Below the pieces are notes generated by a model. That model was not told where the DNA came from. It did not search any database and was given only the letters and a program-made list of their open reading frames with translations. The position numbers and the translations under genes were made by a program. A stretch of 64,000 bases of DNA, from the NCBI RefSeq assembly GCF_028009165.1, contig NC_079245.1, positions 2,170,001 through 2,234,000 of the forward strand, given 5' to 3'. Source of the DNA: Akanthomyces muscarius. Taxonomy: Eukaryota; Ascomycota; Sordariomycetes; Hypocreales; Cordycipitaceae. This document shows positions 1-11,376 of this stretch, one piece after another; the first letter of the stretch is position 1; each line of letters starts with the position of its first letter.

Positions 1-168
1 CTCGCCGGAGCGGGAGCGCGAAAAGGCGACGATCTGGTTGGCGGAGGCGACGTTGGTCATGGCAAAGACGGCGCCGGCGGCCGAGGGGTGGCCGTTGCTG
101 TTGCTGTCCGTGGCTGGGGCGGCGAGGGCGCCGCCGGCCAGGAGGGGAGCGATGATGCTGAATTTCAT
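1..168 (-). CDS. 5' end of a secreted protein, possibly lactonase-like beta-propeller (partial)
   Basis: The first 56 codons of a gene on the minus strand that runs off the left edge. It opens MKFSIIAPLLAGGALAAPAT, a clear signal peptide with likely cleavage after ALA, followed by a short Ser/Asn-rich linker. The segment GAVFAMTNVASANQIVAFSR then resembles the first blade of fungal secreted 6-phosphogluconolactonase/carboxymuconate-cyclase-like beta-propellers. That family call rests on about 25 residues and is weak; secretion is well supported. A TATATAAG element on the same strand at about 282-289 lies some 115 bp upstream of the ATG and fits its promoter. Confidence 0.6.
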   Translation of the reverse strand, partial: MKFSIIAPLLAGGALAAPATDSNSNGHPSAAGAVFAMTNVASANQIVAFSRSRSGE

Positions 169-1485
169 GATGAGAGATCTATACTAGGATGAATAGTGAT
201 GGAGTACGAGGATGAAGGAGAAGGTAGAGTTGTGACTGATGAACCGTAGAACATCACGATAGGTGGTGACCTGCGAGACCTCTTATATAGTCCGTGCTGG
301 CAGGTTGGCAGCTTTGCTTTTCGGATTACAACACTAACCCAACCTCGACATTGTGATCCGCAACACGACCGCGGTTCAGACGTTACGAGTGATCTAGTTT
401 CTTTCCATACTCCAACACCATCTCCACAGAAACATAAGAAATCGGACGGCACAGCCCTGTTTCTACCGGATGACAGACGGAAATGTCTCCAACAGTGACG
501 ACCAAGGGACTAGTCGTCCGCCTTAGTCCACGTTACTTTACCTGCCGCAGCTCAAGTTACGTATAATTGTGGTGTAAATGATGTGTGGCTTCGCCCGTCC
601 AGTGCTAGTTCAGGAACTAAATACCATCTCCCCCAGACAATTTGTTTGCCCGAGCCGAGCCAACCGCCTTGAAAAACGTAAGAAAGAAACCCCCCCCCTC
701 CCAATTCATGGAATCACAGTACTCAACTGGACCTAGGCGAGCCAGAGTTGGTCGACTAGATCCTTGTTGATTGAGACAGGCCAAGCTAGTGCGCGAGGCA
801 CAGGATGTGGAATCAGTTGTGAGTTGAGCGGCCCAAGGCTCCCGCGAGATGAAATCTCCGCATCCCCGCAAATGCCAATGGAAACATGTCTTCTTTGGGC
901 TACATTCGTTGGGCCGGGGCGGGGAAAGGGTTGCAGCTGAGCTCCTCGCGTCTGAGTGGTGGCCAGAGATGCTTTCGGCCGAATTCGGTTGAAAATAAGC
1001 GCAGAGCTAGTAGTTTGGAATCATTGCGGAGCCATGATCTCATAATTTCAGAAAAGTAATCTCGATTATATTGATTCTCGGCAGCGATTAATTCCACATC
1101 TCTCATGTTATTACCTTTTTCCGAGCAATCGCAACATTTCATTCGGTTATGATGGCTGTGGCTGCGCGCAATTGCAATGAACCCCCTCCCCCACCCGGGG
1201 CGCAACGGCTCTTTGGCTAGATCATATGGAAAACGTCGTGATTTCAAAGCGATATTTTCGCATCAAGCTTCGGATGAAATGCATCTATTAACGTTTTTTG
1301 TGCGAATTTGGCGCGATTCAATCTTGTATAAGTATGTTCTGTAGAAACCTGGACATTTCACGAAATTGCCACGACGACATCCCATCACCACGCAGCGCTA
1401 CCAAGAAACAAGAACTCATCCCAGACCATCTTCATACTACTATACCGCCCAAAGTTGACACCCTTCCTATACTCTTCCATCCACA
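169..1485. other. Intergenic region, no gene seen
   Basis: About 1.3 kb between the divergent secreted-protein gene and the GST-like gene. The open frames here have no recognisable motif and low coding character. Beyond the TATA element near 285 I see nothing to annotate. Confidence 0.5.
282..289 (-). promoter_or_regulatory. TATA box of the leftmost gene
   Basis: On the minus strand the sequence reads CTATATAAGAG, about 115 bp upstream of the ATG at 168. This is a normal distance for a fungal TATA element, and no other gene starts nearby. Confidence 0.4.
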
Positions 1486-2477
1486 ATGTCAAAGGTATGG
1501 CGCGGCATCCACCCTCCGTGTACAGAAGCACAAGCTAACAGCCCCTGTAGATGCAAGTATACTCCTTTGTCGGCTCCCAATGGGCCGGCGTCGCGCATCT
1601 CGCCCTGGCCGAAAAGGGCTTCACCCCAGGCACCGACTACGATATCCAGGAAATCGATCTCGGTATAATTCCCCCAAATTCTTGCCTTTACCCGCTTCCC
1701 CTCTAACAAAAACACGCAGGCAACGCCGACAACTTCTCCCCGGCCTACCTCGCCATCAACCCCAACGGCACCGTCCCGTCTCTCACGGCACCATCTCTGG
1801 CCTCGCCTCTGACCTCTAGCATCGACATCCTGCGCCACCTCGACTCTCTCAGCCCCGACGCGCATCCCCTCGTGCTTCGCGACAACAGCAACAACAACAG
1901 CGACCGCGCCCAGCAGATCATCGACCTCGTCCACTCCCCGCAGGTCGACACCAACATCCTCTTCTTCCGCGCGCGCAGCGTCCCCGAGCTCGACGCCAAG
2001 AAGCGCGGCTGGCACAAGGACTTCATCGACACCCGCCAGCAGCGTCTCGAGACGGAGCGCGCCGCCGCCGCCGGTGCCTCGCATCCCTTTTACAAGCCCA
2101 AGCTTGCCGAAAACGGCACCCTCTACGACGTCTACGCCAAGCCCGCTGGGCATGCTGATGACGACGCCTTCTTCGCGGAGAGCAGCGACCTGTACAGAGG
2201 CTTCGCCGCCGGCATGGCCGAGCTCGAGACGCTGCTGGTCCTGCCTTACGCCGCGGGCGCGTCGCTCAGCGAGGCCGACTTTCATGTGATTCCGTGGCTG
2301 GCGCATGCCATGGTGGCCGCCGAGTCTGACATCCACCAGGTGCAAGACTTCAGCACGCTGGAAAAAGTCCTCGCCGAGTCTGTGCCTGGATTCAAGGTTG
2401 GCCCGCGCACGCGAGCATGGTGGAAGACGGTGGCGGAGGAGGCTTCGTTTCAGAAAGTCTTTCCGCAGCTTCACTAG
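1486..2477 (+). CDS. Glutathione S-transferase-like protein
   Basis: Three exons (1486-1494, 1551-1662, 1720-2477) encode 292 residues. Both introns are 56-57 bp with GT..AG ends and CTAAC branch sites (CTAACA before each acceptor). The N-terminal 90 residues look like a thioredoxin-fold GST domain: QVYSFVGSQWAGVAHLALAE, then NPNGTVPSL, the usual cis-Pro/substrate loop. The C-terminal all-helical half ends in a KTVAEEASFQKVF segment. Such proteins are cytosolic and conjugate or bind glutathione; no substrate can be inferred. The first exon codes only for MSK, and exon 2 itself begins with ATG, so translation could also start at 1551. The spliced start is preferred because branch site and acceptor sit directly before that ATG. 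Confidence 0.8.
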
Positions 2478-2919
2478 ATAGATGATGACCTGGACCAGTT
2501 TCGATGAATTGAATCAGCACTCCTTTTTCTTTGCCCAACAGCACACTACATTTTCCGTGATTTGAGAGTCTCCCATAATTCTTCTTGTTAAAAAAAAGTA
2601 ACAGAAAAAAGACAAATCTACATAATCAAAGTTACAGAGAGGGCTTTCTCCGAGAAAGACCAACGCAATAACCCCCACCCAAACACGCACACACACACAC
2701 ACACACACAAGACAGCCAAGTCACTAAACCTGGGCTGCAAAAAAAAAGATCTTCTTTTCCTCGTGATTGCTTTGAAAGATTTCAAAAATGATAAGACACA
2801 AAAAGATGTAACAAATGGTTCTCCAATCTTCATGCCATTAAACTTCCACCCACCAACGTCAAGTCTCCCTCAAACATTTTCCGCTCTGCTTCCATGCTCA
2901 ACTCCCATGACCAATCCGC
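2478..2919. other. Convergent 3' intergenic region
   Basis: About 440 bp between the stops of the GST-like gene (plus) and the nucleoporin gene (minus). It holds short A runs and an AC microsatellite but no gene. Confidence 0.5.
2689..2709. repeat. (AC)n microsatellite
   Basis: About ten perfect AC units in the convergent 3' region between the GST-like and nucleoporin genes. Confidence 0.9.
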
Positions 2920-5900
2920 CTACCAGCGCAAACTGGCCGACGGCGCACGCTCCACGAGGCCCGCGACTTCGCGTCGCAGAGCCTTGAGCACGCGTCTAAT
3001 ATCCGCAAGATCCGCGCCGCCATTGTTATTTCCATGGCCGGGCGGTGGTAGCGCAGCCTCGCAGCGCGCAAGCAGCTCGCCGACCGCAGCACCAATAGTA
3101 CCACCATTGGCCTGTCCGCCGCGCCGTCTGGCCTCGGCTGCCCACTCATTGACCACGAAGACAATGAGTTCAATCATGCGGTTGCGCACCATGCCGGAGA
3201 AGCCGTGGTCTTGCGTGTCAAAAATATTCTCCAACACCTGCACAATCATATTGTGCGAGACGCCGAGCGACAGGAAGAGCTGCACGGGCCACATGGCGTT
3301 GGCGCCAATCGTCGCATCTTGCTGGTAGGCGACGGCATAGCGACACAGCTCCGGCAGCAGTGTCTGGATGGGAAAGACAAAGCTGTCCAGAGACGTGTAG
3401 TGCGCAATGTTTTGGATCTTGCTGCTGACGGCCTCGTACGGGAGCGGGGGCTCGGCCTGGCCGGGCTGGAGCTCCTCCCCACGCGAAATTACTTCATCGT
3501 GAGTTTGTTGGATGAGGTTGCTCCACGTCGTCGAAATGGTTGTCGGGTTGCGGTAGTTGGCGGTGTGGTAGATGACAAGGCAAAGGTCATAGTATCCCGC
3601 CTGGTCTGCATAGTTATTGAACAGCTGCAGTGTGTTAGTGCTTGTACGTTGCAGGTTTCGTGGTTAGGTAAACTTACTTCCGACAGGTCGAGAATACTTC
3701 CATCGAGAGCCTTTCCAATCTCGTCCTTTCTCTCGGGGTCGATGCGCTCGTCGGCACGCAGGCGTCCGAGCAGATCATCTTGAATGTTGGCAATGTCCAG
3801 CAGGTCAGTGACTTCGTGGTTGAGCATCTGCTGCTGCTGCCTGCTCACACCGACTGTGGTAACACTAGCGTTGGCCTTGGCCAAACTGAGCAGCTTGATG
3901 CGGTCCTTGATACCGATTGCAAACTCAGACTGCGCCAAGCCAGCCTGCACTTCGGCAGCCATGAAGAAGCGGCTGCGGTTGGTATAGAAGCGGCACAGCA
4001 AGTCGGCGTGCTCGATGTTGGTTCCGGCTAAACGCTCAAGGAAGGTGACGACATGCGGCGAATCTATCGCCAGAATGCGGTCCGTCCAGCCTTGCTCGAT
4101 ATACCACTCGTAGAGATCAAAGTGGAAGACCTCGTCGTCGGAGCCATTCACAACGTCATACGTCTCCATTCTCTTCATCGCTATCACGGTGGGTTTCCCG
4201 TCTATGAGCTCGGGTTCCCTGCTCGAGGTCTGGTCCAGGTGGCGCAAAACATGATGGATCATATCGTAGCACCTTTTGCGCTCGTCGAAAGCCTCGGCGC
4301 GAGGGTCACCGGCAGGTTTGCCGTCTTGAATCCACAGAAGGGCACTGTTGCCGCGGTCCTTCTCCCGAGCAACAACAAGGCACAGCTGCACAGCACCGGC
4401 GTAGTATCTGAGGTCCACGTATTGGCTGACAGCAGACTGAAGATTGCTATACGCCAAACTGCCAGCAACCTTTTCAAACAGATTCAAGCTCTCCAGAAGA
4501 ATATTTCGTGATTGGGTGGTGTCAATAGGCTGTTCAGAGGCACGCTTCAACTGCTCCTGAGCCTTGAAAATGACAACATCGTCAGGACTGCAGAAACTGC
4601 CACAACGTCTGCGGAGAGCATCAGCCACCGTCTCGACATTGGAGCCACTTTCAATGTTACGGTTGACAATGGCCTTGACCAAGACCTTGGCCAGGTCCTT
4701 GCCGTGCGGCTGGGAGAACAAGGTCTCGTAGGTGAGGTCACGAAGCTGCTGTCGAGCAGGCTCGTCAAGTCGCATAAAAACGTCGGAAGCACGCTCGTCA
4801 AACAGCATGAGAACAAATGAGATACCCTCTGAGATGCTTTCCATAAGTTTCTGTAGCGCGTGCAAAGCCTGGTGCTCGGCCTGCAGAGCAATCTCTTCTT
4901 GGCGTGTACCTGTGCGCTGGAGGTCAGAAGGACCGGACATGCCTTGAATAAGGCCACGGTTAGCTTCGATGAACTTGCGAAGACGCTCCAAGTTTTCTTG
5001 GGTGGCACTGAGTCTGTCGATAGGAACAGCGGAGACGACAGCAAGACCGCCGGTTGGTGAGACGCCCTGTATGATGACCTTGGATTTCCAGAGCTTCCTG
5101 ACCAGACGAGAGAGATAGAGTGACAGGGCATCATGCCTCGAAGAAAGTCGCACGGAGTCAGTCGTCAAGCTAGCGCCATCCGTCTCCGCAAGAGTAGGCT
5201 GGCCACCCATCTCAACAAAGATACCACGAGCACGGTCTTGAGTAGTCTGGTCAACAGCCCGGGCCAACCCAATTCGTGCATCGCCTCCGTGTCCGCAAGC
5301 GACAGCCAAAGCGGTAGCAACAGTTTCTATTCGACCGTAGAGCTGGATCAGACGCCGGCACACTAAATCCAAACCCTCCTCACCAGGTGCATCGCGGATT
5401 GCAGCGGCAAAATTGTCTACAAGGCGTCTACGGCGTACAACGTGAACGCCAGTGTTGGTCAAGATAGCAATCTCGGGCGGTGTCTCATCAAACTGCACAG
5501 CAAGTTCGTTACCGAAGCCCCACGGCGAGTTGGTGGCGGCAAAGGGCTTGGTCACGAGTCCAACAGCCTCAGCACGGCTTCCGATTTCGATCCAAGATGC
5601 TTGCTCGTAGTAGCGCAGAGGCGTGGCATTGTTCGTGTTTTTGATTCGGGCAGACTCGGGGGCGGAGAGGAAGAGAGTATCAGCGTTGGCGTCGTCTTCT
5701 TTTCCGACAAAGTCGATAAACACGCCAGGTGCAAAGCGCGCACCATGTCTGCTAGGAACAAGCATCGGTGAGCTCAACTCAATGCTGTTCTCCGCACCGG
5801 CCGCAGCAGGCTGGGCGATTTGCGCAGAGCGGCGAGAGGGACTTGGTGGGAATTTGATGAACTGAACCTGCATGCTTTGAGGAATCATGCTGTTTTGGGA

Positions 5901-7309
5901 GCCATAAATATAAGATGCAGCGCTCGTAGCACTAAAGAAGATTCGGCAGCCCGTGTCAGTCATTGCCATGAGATGTATTTTTGATGCTTCCTGCTTCGGG
6001 AGGGGGCTGATGGACACAATTCTCATTCGATCCGTGAGAAGCTTGGACTGGGAGATCATGTGAGCAATATCGCGAAGGCAGTGAACCTTTTCCTTCTCAA
6101 TAACCTTATTGAGTCGGTCGGGTGCCTCCATGTGGTAGGTTCGGATTGTCGATGTGCTGGACAGCGTGTAGAGCAGATTTCGTGAGTCGTCAATGACGAT
6201 GTCGACCAGATGCTCGGGGTTCTTGCTGCCCCAGAAGCCAGACTGCAGAGTGACGACCGACGACCAGCCTGGATTCGTATGGTTGATCTTGCCGCAGCGG
6301 TTGGAGAACCACTTCTCCTCCGATTGGTAATACAACTCGCTAATGTCAACATCGTTGGTACCACCAAAGAAGATTCTGCCATCAGCTGATCCTGTGATGA
6401 CGCGAACATCGCTGCCTCGCAGAGGGAGTGACATCTTGGTCTGGTAGAGTGAAACGGTTTTTGTGCCGGCTGGTGTCAAGGCGGCCGACACGCCAAGGAG
6501 AATGATTTCGGATGAGGTAGCGACAACTAAGATATGGGTAATAGTGTTGACGAAGATACCCTTCTTGGGCGGCACAAGCGCGACAGCTTGAATGGTGTGT
6601 GGCTGGTCCTCAAAGCCAATAAGCTCGGCATCGTTGTTGGTATAGTCCCAGAGGAAGAGCGAGTTGTCAATAACAACCCAGGCATGGTTGATTTCAGCGA
6701 ACAATCCCATCAGTGTCTGCAGCTCGCCGGTGTTGTAGTGATCGAAGACTTGGTTTGGTATGGGGTACATGTGAATCTTGTGAAAGGGCGACCAGGCGGT
6801 GTCGGTGACGGGAATTTCATAATCGGATGATGCGCCCTCTAGATCAGAAGCAGGTTAGCAGTTTTCGCAACGATTCTAGAGCCCTCGGTCAGTGTGTCCT
6901 CACGTCTGCAGTACGAGTCAATGTCGGGAAAGTTTTCGTCGCTGGTTAGTGAACCGTTGATGGCTCTGGCAGCACGCACGACTGGCGGGATATTTTCGAC
7001 GCGCCGTACGGGAACAGGGTTTATGGGAGCGACAGCGGCCGCGTCGCCTGATTGTGCAGTCATATCCAAAAGAGAGCCCGTTGTCTGGCTAGATGCCAGG
7101 CCAGAGCGGCCCAGCGCGCGTGACCGAGATGTAGAGGAGGACGAGTTTCTGCGCAGCGACCCGGAGGCGGCCCTCTGACCAGACTCGGATCGTGGAAACA
7201 GATTTTTGCTGACTGGGTCCTGTTCAGTGCGGAAGCGCGAAGCAACAGCCGGAGTATTGAGGAACGCGCCGGGAACGGCGCGAACCGGTGTCGTCTCGGG
7301 GAACGACAT
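2920..7309 (-). CDS. Nuclear pore inner-ring nucleoporin, Nup157/Nup170 (Nup155) family
   Basis: Three exons on the minus strand (7309-6904, 6838-3678, 3624-2920) give 1423 residues, the usual size for this family. Introns are 65 and 53 bp and phases close exactly. After a Ser-rich N-terminus with an SSSTSRSR patch, the protein has a beta-propeller region (TAWSPFHKIHMYPIPNQVFD, AEINHAWVVIDNSLFLWDY and later blades) up to about residue 600. A long alpha-solenoid follows to the end. Homologues are scaffold subunits of the inner ring of the nuclear pore that anchor it to the pore membrane. The start at 7309 (MSFPETTPVR) is preferred; an in-frame ATG lies nine codons upstream at 7336. A symbol is not given because yeast has two paralogues. 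Confidence 0.9.
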
Positions 7310-8101
7310 GGTGAATGCTGAAGAGAGCGGGTTCACCGTTGTTTGTACTGTTGACTGGGTGCTATCGAGCTTGTTGATGCGGCACCAGCGATGAAGGTCG
7401 CGAGTCAGCCGAGAAGGACGAAGCGACGCGCTCGATTGCAGCTCATGAAGAGGCTAGGTGGAGGACGAGGCAGGTTCTCGCTGTCGCTTGGACAGTTTGT
7501 TGACGCTTGGCTCGTGGCGCGCTGTCAAGTGGCGAACGGGAGCGAGGCTGAGGAAAGCGATGAGCTGCCGCAGAAGAGCACAGTCGATCCCGTCGCAGGT
7601 GCTCCGCGTTTGATGGTGATGAGCAATGGGTTGTGTTGGCGTTTGGCCGCCGTGTGGGTTGTAGATGGGAATTTTCGAAGCTCTGGGACCTCCAAAGGTT
7701 TCTTAGGCTGGCCTGCGTGGTTTGGCTGGCTGGAGCTCTACCATTTTTCCTGACCAGGGGGCGGCACAAGCGCTAAGCCTGATTGGTGGCTTCGCGGTAC
7801 GTACGACACAGGCTCGTTTGCAGCAGGTTCCTCCAGTGAGCCTGTGGATTCAAATCTATAGAAAAATCATGATACAATCGCGAGGAAGCATTACATGGGA
7901 TTGGTAATTTCGTCATATTTTTTCCTGTGTTTACGGTGTGAGACGCGCAACCGCTGCATTACACCATACTACACATACATTTTCAACCTGATCATGACCT
8001 CATACTGTGTGCCATGTAAACAGCTCCACAGAGCAACATGGCGTTTCAATGGTCAATTCGAAAAAGTGCCAAATACCGCGATATAGTCCTAGTGTAGAGA
8101 T
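7310..8101. other. Intergenic: nucleoporin promoter and 3' flank of the reductase gene
   Basis: About 790 bp. The part next to 7310 is the likely nucleoporin promoter; the part next to 8101 is the 3' region of the minus-strand reductase. Open frames within it show no family features. Confidence 0.45.
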
Positions 8102-9184
8102 TTACTGCTTCTTGGCTTCGCGTTCGGCCTTGCGCAGAGCACGCTTGCGAATATCCACATGCATGCCCTTGTTAATGGAGATGGTCAGAGGGCTGTTGAC
8201 GCCGGGAATGTTCTCAATGAACCACAGCATGAAAGCGTGGCTCCACCAGGGCGTATATGTGCTTGGCGCAGTCTGGTAGCCACCAGTGCCAACCTTGCCG
8301 AGGGCAGCCTTGACAAAGGAGCGCGCGTTGGGGACGAGCAGGCTGGCGCGGCGAATCTTGCTCATGGCCGTGGTGACGAGGTGGCTCAGGATAAGCTGGA
8401 CATCGACATTGTCGTCGGCAAGCTCAGAAGACAGGGCATTGCTCCACTGCTGGAGGAAAGCCTTGCTGCCAGAGTAAGTGGCCAGGTACGGCGTGGGAGT
8501 CCAGCCGCCAAAGGAGCCCATGGTCAGGATGAGACCACGCTTGCGCTGCTTCAGGATCGGCGCGATGACCTGGGTTACCTTGAGCGTACCCAGGCAGTTG
8601 ATGGTGATGATGTTCTGCAGCTCTTCGCGGGGGGTCTCGAGGAAGGACACGGGGATGCTGTGGCTCTGGCCGACGTTGTTGATGAGGATGCCGACGTCGA
8701 GGCCCTTGACAAGCGCAGCGAGGCGGTCGTAGTCAGAGTCCTTGTCCTCGGAAAAGTCCATGGAGAAGGTCTTGACCTGGGGCGCCTTGGCGGCGAACTT
8801 GGCCTGGATTTCGCTGGCGAGGGCATCGAGCTTCGACTGGGTTCGGGACACGAGGACGAGGTTGAAGCCCTTGGCAGCGAGCTGAGCGGCAAACTCCTTG
8901 CCGAGACCGTCGGAGGCGCCGGTGACAACGGCCCAGGTGCCGGGCTTGCCATACTTGCGAAGCTGTCAATTGCAGGTCAGTATCGTCGTTGGGCTTGGGG
9001 GAGGGGGCTGCGGGTGAGGCGCGCGACATACGTTGGTGCCAGGCAGGATAAAGGAGCCGAGGACGAGGCGCAGGTAGCTAAACAGCTTGGAGGCGACAAA
9101 GAGACCGCCGACGGTGGCCAGGAGCACCAGGCCGCAGTGCGGCATAGCAGGCAAGCTGCCGAGATGTTGGTTGATCTTGTCCAT
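8102..9184 (-). CDS. IFA38: Very-long-chain 3-oxoacyl-CoA reductase (Ifa38/KAR family)
   Basis: Two exons (9184-9032, 8962-8102) separated by a 69 bp intron encode 337 residues. An N-terminal hydrophobic helix ([18 protein letters not shown]) anchors it, probably in the ER membrane. The short-chain dehydrogenase fold follows: cofactor motif [15 protein letters not shown], a conserved Ser in LTMGSFGG and catalytic YSGSK. The C-terminus ends KAEREAKKQ, resembling the dilysine-type ER signal of the family. The enzyme performs the first reduction in each cycle of very-long-chain fatty acid elongation, supplying sphingolipid acyl chains. An ATG seven codons upstream at 9205 is a possible alternative start. 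A long antisense open frame over this gene is treated as a compositional shadow. Confidence 0.9.
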
Positions 9185-10126
9185 GGCGGCGCGCAGAATA
9201 CTCAATTGTGCAGCACACGATGTTGTTGAGAGCTATGTTGGGGCGGGCATTGAGAGGAAAAAAGGGTTCAGTCCAAAGGGCAGACAGATAGCGCCGGCGA
9301 CGCTAATAATAAGGTGCATTAGGTGGGCTGCAAGCCGTCAGTCCACTGTAACGGCAGCCGTGGCCCGCGGCTCTGGGCTGGATCTACTGACGGATAGTGG
9401 CAGTTGCCCCTGGCCAGCCACGATTCACATGCTTATCATGACTGCACCCATTCTTGAAGCATATGCAGCTAATTGTGCCATTACCATTTCTCGGATCTCA
9501 TTGCGATGTTGTGTTTTGCATCTGATTCAAGTCATATAAAGCTCAATGGCTATCCTTGGCAGAAACGCATGCAAATTGGGATTTTGTCTTATGAATAACG
9601 GCAAGGTTCGCTCAAGTATAAATCAACGAATGTCGTGGCTGTATATTTCAAATATAATCCAAGTCTACTGTACTATGGCTATCGCAGAAGGCTATAGCGC
9701 ACTACCCAGAACTCGCTCCAAACTTGGGATGGGATTCGCCCGAGTTGGGCAACTCCGGCTTCCTGGCTCCGCATCAGTGGCGTCGCCAACTTCGACCATC
9801 GGTAGATGATAATCGCAAACCCGCAGAATTTGTTCAAAGAAACGGGATTTCTTATGTTTGGAAAACTAATTTTCGATCTAACAAGAGCCGTTCTTCGCGC
9901 CAAGTAAGCTACACCCGACCCCGAGTCCGACCCCGAGCCGGCCCCACCCAGGCGGTCGCATCTCCAGGGTCTACATGTCAAGCAATCGCGATATATATAA
10001 GTCGCCGTATATGTCCAAACTATTTTTTCCCAAAAGTCATTGCCATTCGTTTTTCAATCTCCAATTCTAAATTTGTTCACATTCATTCATTTGTCATCAT
10101 CCGCAAGCAGAACATCCGACGACGGC
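9185..10126. other. Intergenic between divergent reductase and O-methyltransferase genes
   Basis: About 940 bp of shared upstream DNA. A TATA box for the plus-strand gene lies at 9991-10000. No further gene is visible. Confidence 0.5.
9991..10000 (+). promoter_or_regulatory. TATA box of the O-methyltransferase gene
   Basis: The run ATATATATAA lies 127 bp upstream of the proposed ATG at 10127. Its position and lack of competition make it the likely core promoter element. Confidence 0.5.
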
Positions 10127-10858
10127 ATGGATTCACAGGACCAGCTCCGCGCCATGGTAGAGCAGAACCCAGGCATGTTGCGTATCGTCGACTTTGACAA
10201 CTTTCTCTCAGCTCCCAAGCTTGATGCTCAGGCGCAGTCTGCCTTGCTACGCCCCAATGAGAAGCTCAGTGCTGCTCTCCAGCGGTCGGCCGCCGAAGGC
10301 CTCCCGCCCATCAGCGTGGTGCCTCTAGCCGGCCAGTACCTGTCCATCCTGACCCGCGTCATGGGGGCCAAGAATGTGCTCGAGGTTGGCACTCTTGGTG
10401 GCTATTCCTCCATTTGCTTTGCGCAGGCGGGCGCCAAGGTCACCAGCATCGAGATTGACGCCAAACACCGCGACGTGGCTCTGCAAAACGTCAAAGGTCT
10501 CGACGTCGAGGTCATCCTCGGCTCGTCGACGGACATTCTACCGAAACTAGTGGACGAGGGCCGCAAATTTGATATTGTATTTGTCGACGCTGATATGATT
10601 GGTATGGGAGAGCAGTTTGACTGGGCTGTCAAGCTCACCCGCCCTAACGGATGCATCTTTTTGGACGACGTGGTTGCCTCCATGTTCAAGGACGGTCAGG
10701 TTGGCAAGGATGGTGAAGAAAATATTCTGACAAAAATCGGCAAAGACGAAAGAGTGCAGGCCACGCTTGTGCCTATTGTCACTTGCCATGCAATGATGCC
10801 GACTCCAATTTTCAATGGCTTTATTTTCGGTACTGTTAAGTCTGAAGGCGGCGCGTGA
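10127..10858 (+). CDS. Class I SAM-dependent O-methyltransferase (CCoAOMT/COMT-like)
   Basis: A single exon of 243 residues. It shows SAM-binding motif I (VLEVGTLGGYSS), an acidic turn after the next strand (VTSIEIDAKHRDVALQNVKG) and FDIVFVDAD with the metal/catalytic Asp. The segment TRPNGCIFLDDVV follows, in the order expected for the Methyltransf_3 family. These cytosolic enzymes methylate catechol-type hydroxyls; the substrate here is unknown. The reading frame is open upstream to 10040, but the ATG at 10127 (MDSQDQ) matches the usual family start and leaves a sensible 5' UTR after the TATA box. No biosynthetic partner gene is adjacent, so membership in a metabolite cluster is not supported. 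Confidence 0.85.
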   Translation: MDSQDQLRAMVEQNPGMLRIVDFDNFLSAPKLDAQAQSALLRPNEKLSAALQRSAAEGLPPISVVPLAGQYLSILTRVMGAKNVLEVGTLGGYSSICFAQAGAKVTSIEIDAKHRDVALQNVKGLDVEVILGSSTDILPKLVDEGRKFDIVFVDADMIGMGEQFDWAVKLTRPNGCIFLDDVVASMFKDGQVGKDGEENILTKIGKDERVQATLVPIVTCHAMMPTPIFNGFIFGTVKSEGGA

Positions 10859-11376
10859 AGAACAAGAAACATGTATCATAGTATCCGCGTAATAGGATTT
10901 GCCGCTTCTTGCATTTCGCAATTGAACGTCCCAACTCATCTGCATTTTTTATTAATAGTATTTACACATTCCGATTGTGGCTTTGGAGCAACTTAAATGC
11001 TCGCCTCGTGTCAGACTCGCAAGGCATTTGGCAAGGCTTCCCTCCCGCAGCTCAGCCGCACGTCCAAGCCAATCAAGCCTCGCCAGGCAAGATGGAAATA
11101 TGCGAACCATCTACCCCGCGCTACATTTGCAAGGCGACAAAACATCCATCATCAAATCTTCTGCCTAGCTGAGCCAGGACAACAATGCATCGTAGGTAAA
11201 GAAATACAGCATCTCTCCGGGCACGGGTTGTGGACGCTGCCAGACATATAAGCCAGCTTGATTATGTGCCTCACGCCCCGATTTAAGTCGACTCTCTATT
11301 CATTTGTACTGAAGAAGAGCGCAAGAGGACCTTTTTTTTTTTTTAGTTCACCTGAGAGCATCTGGCATGCTTTTTA
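10859..11376. other. Intergenic region, no gene seen
   Basis: About 520 bp between two plus-strand genes. It ends in a T12 run shortly before the next ATG. Nothing else is recognisable. Confidence 0.45.

Noticed and set aside
1467..2474. 335-codon open frame antisense to the GST-like gene
   Set aside because: Val/Gly/Arg-rich composition without any family feature; the opposite strand has a coherent spliced gene.
8159..9229. 356-codon open frame antisense to the 3-ketoacyl-CoA reductase gene
   Set aside because: Its translation is Gly/Ala/Glu/Asp-rich without motifs, and it lies entirely over a well-supported gene and its intron. This is the expected shadow of GC-rich third positions.
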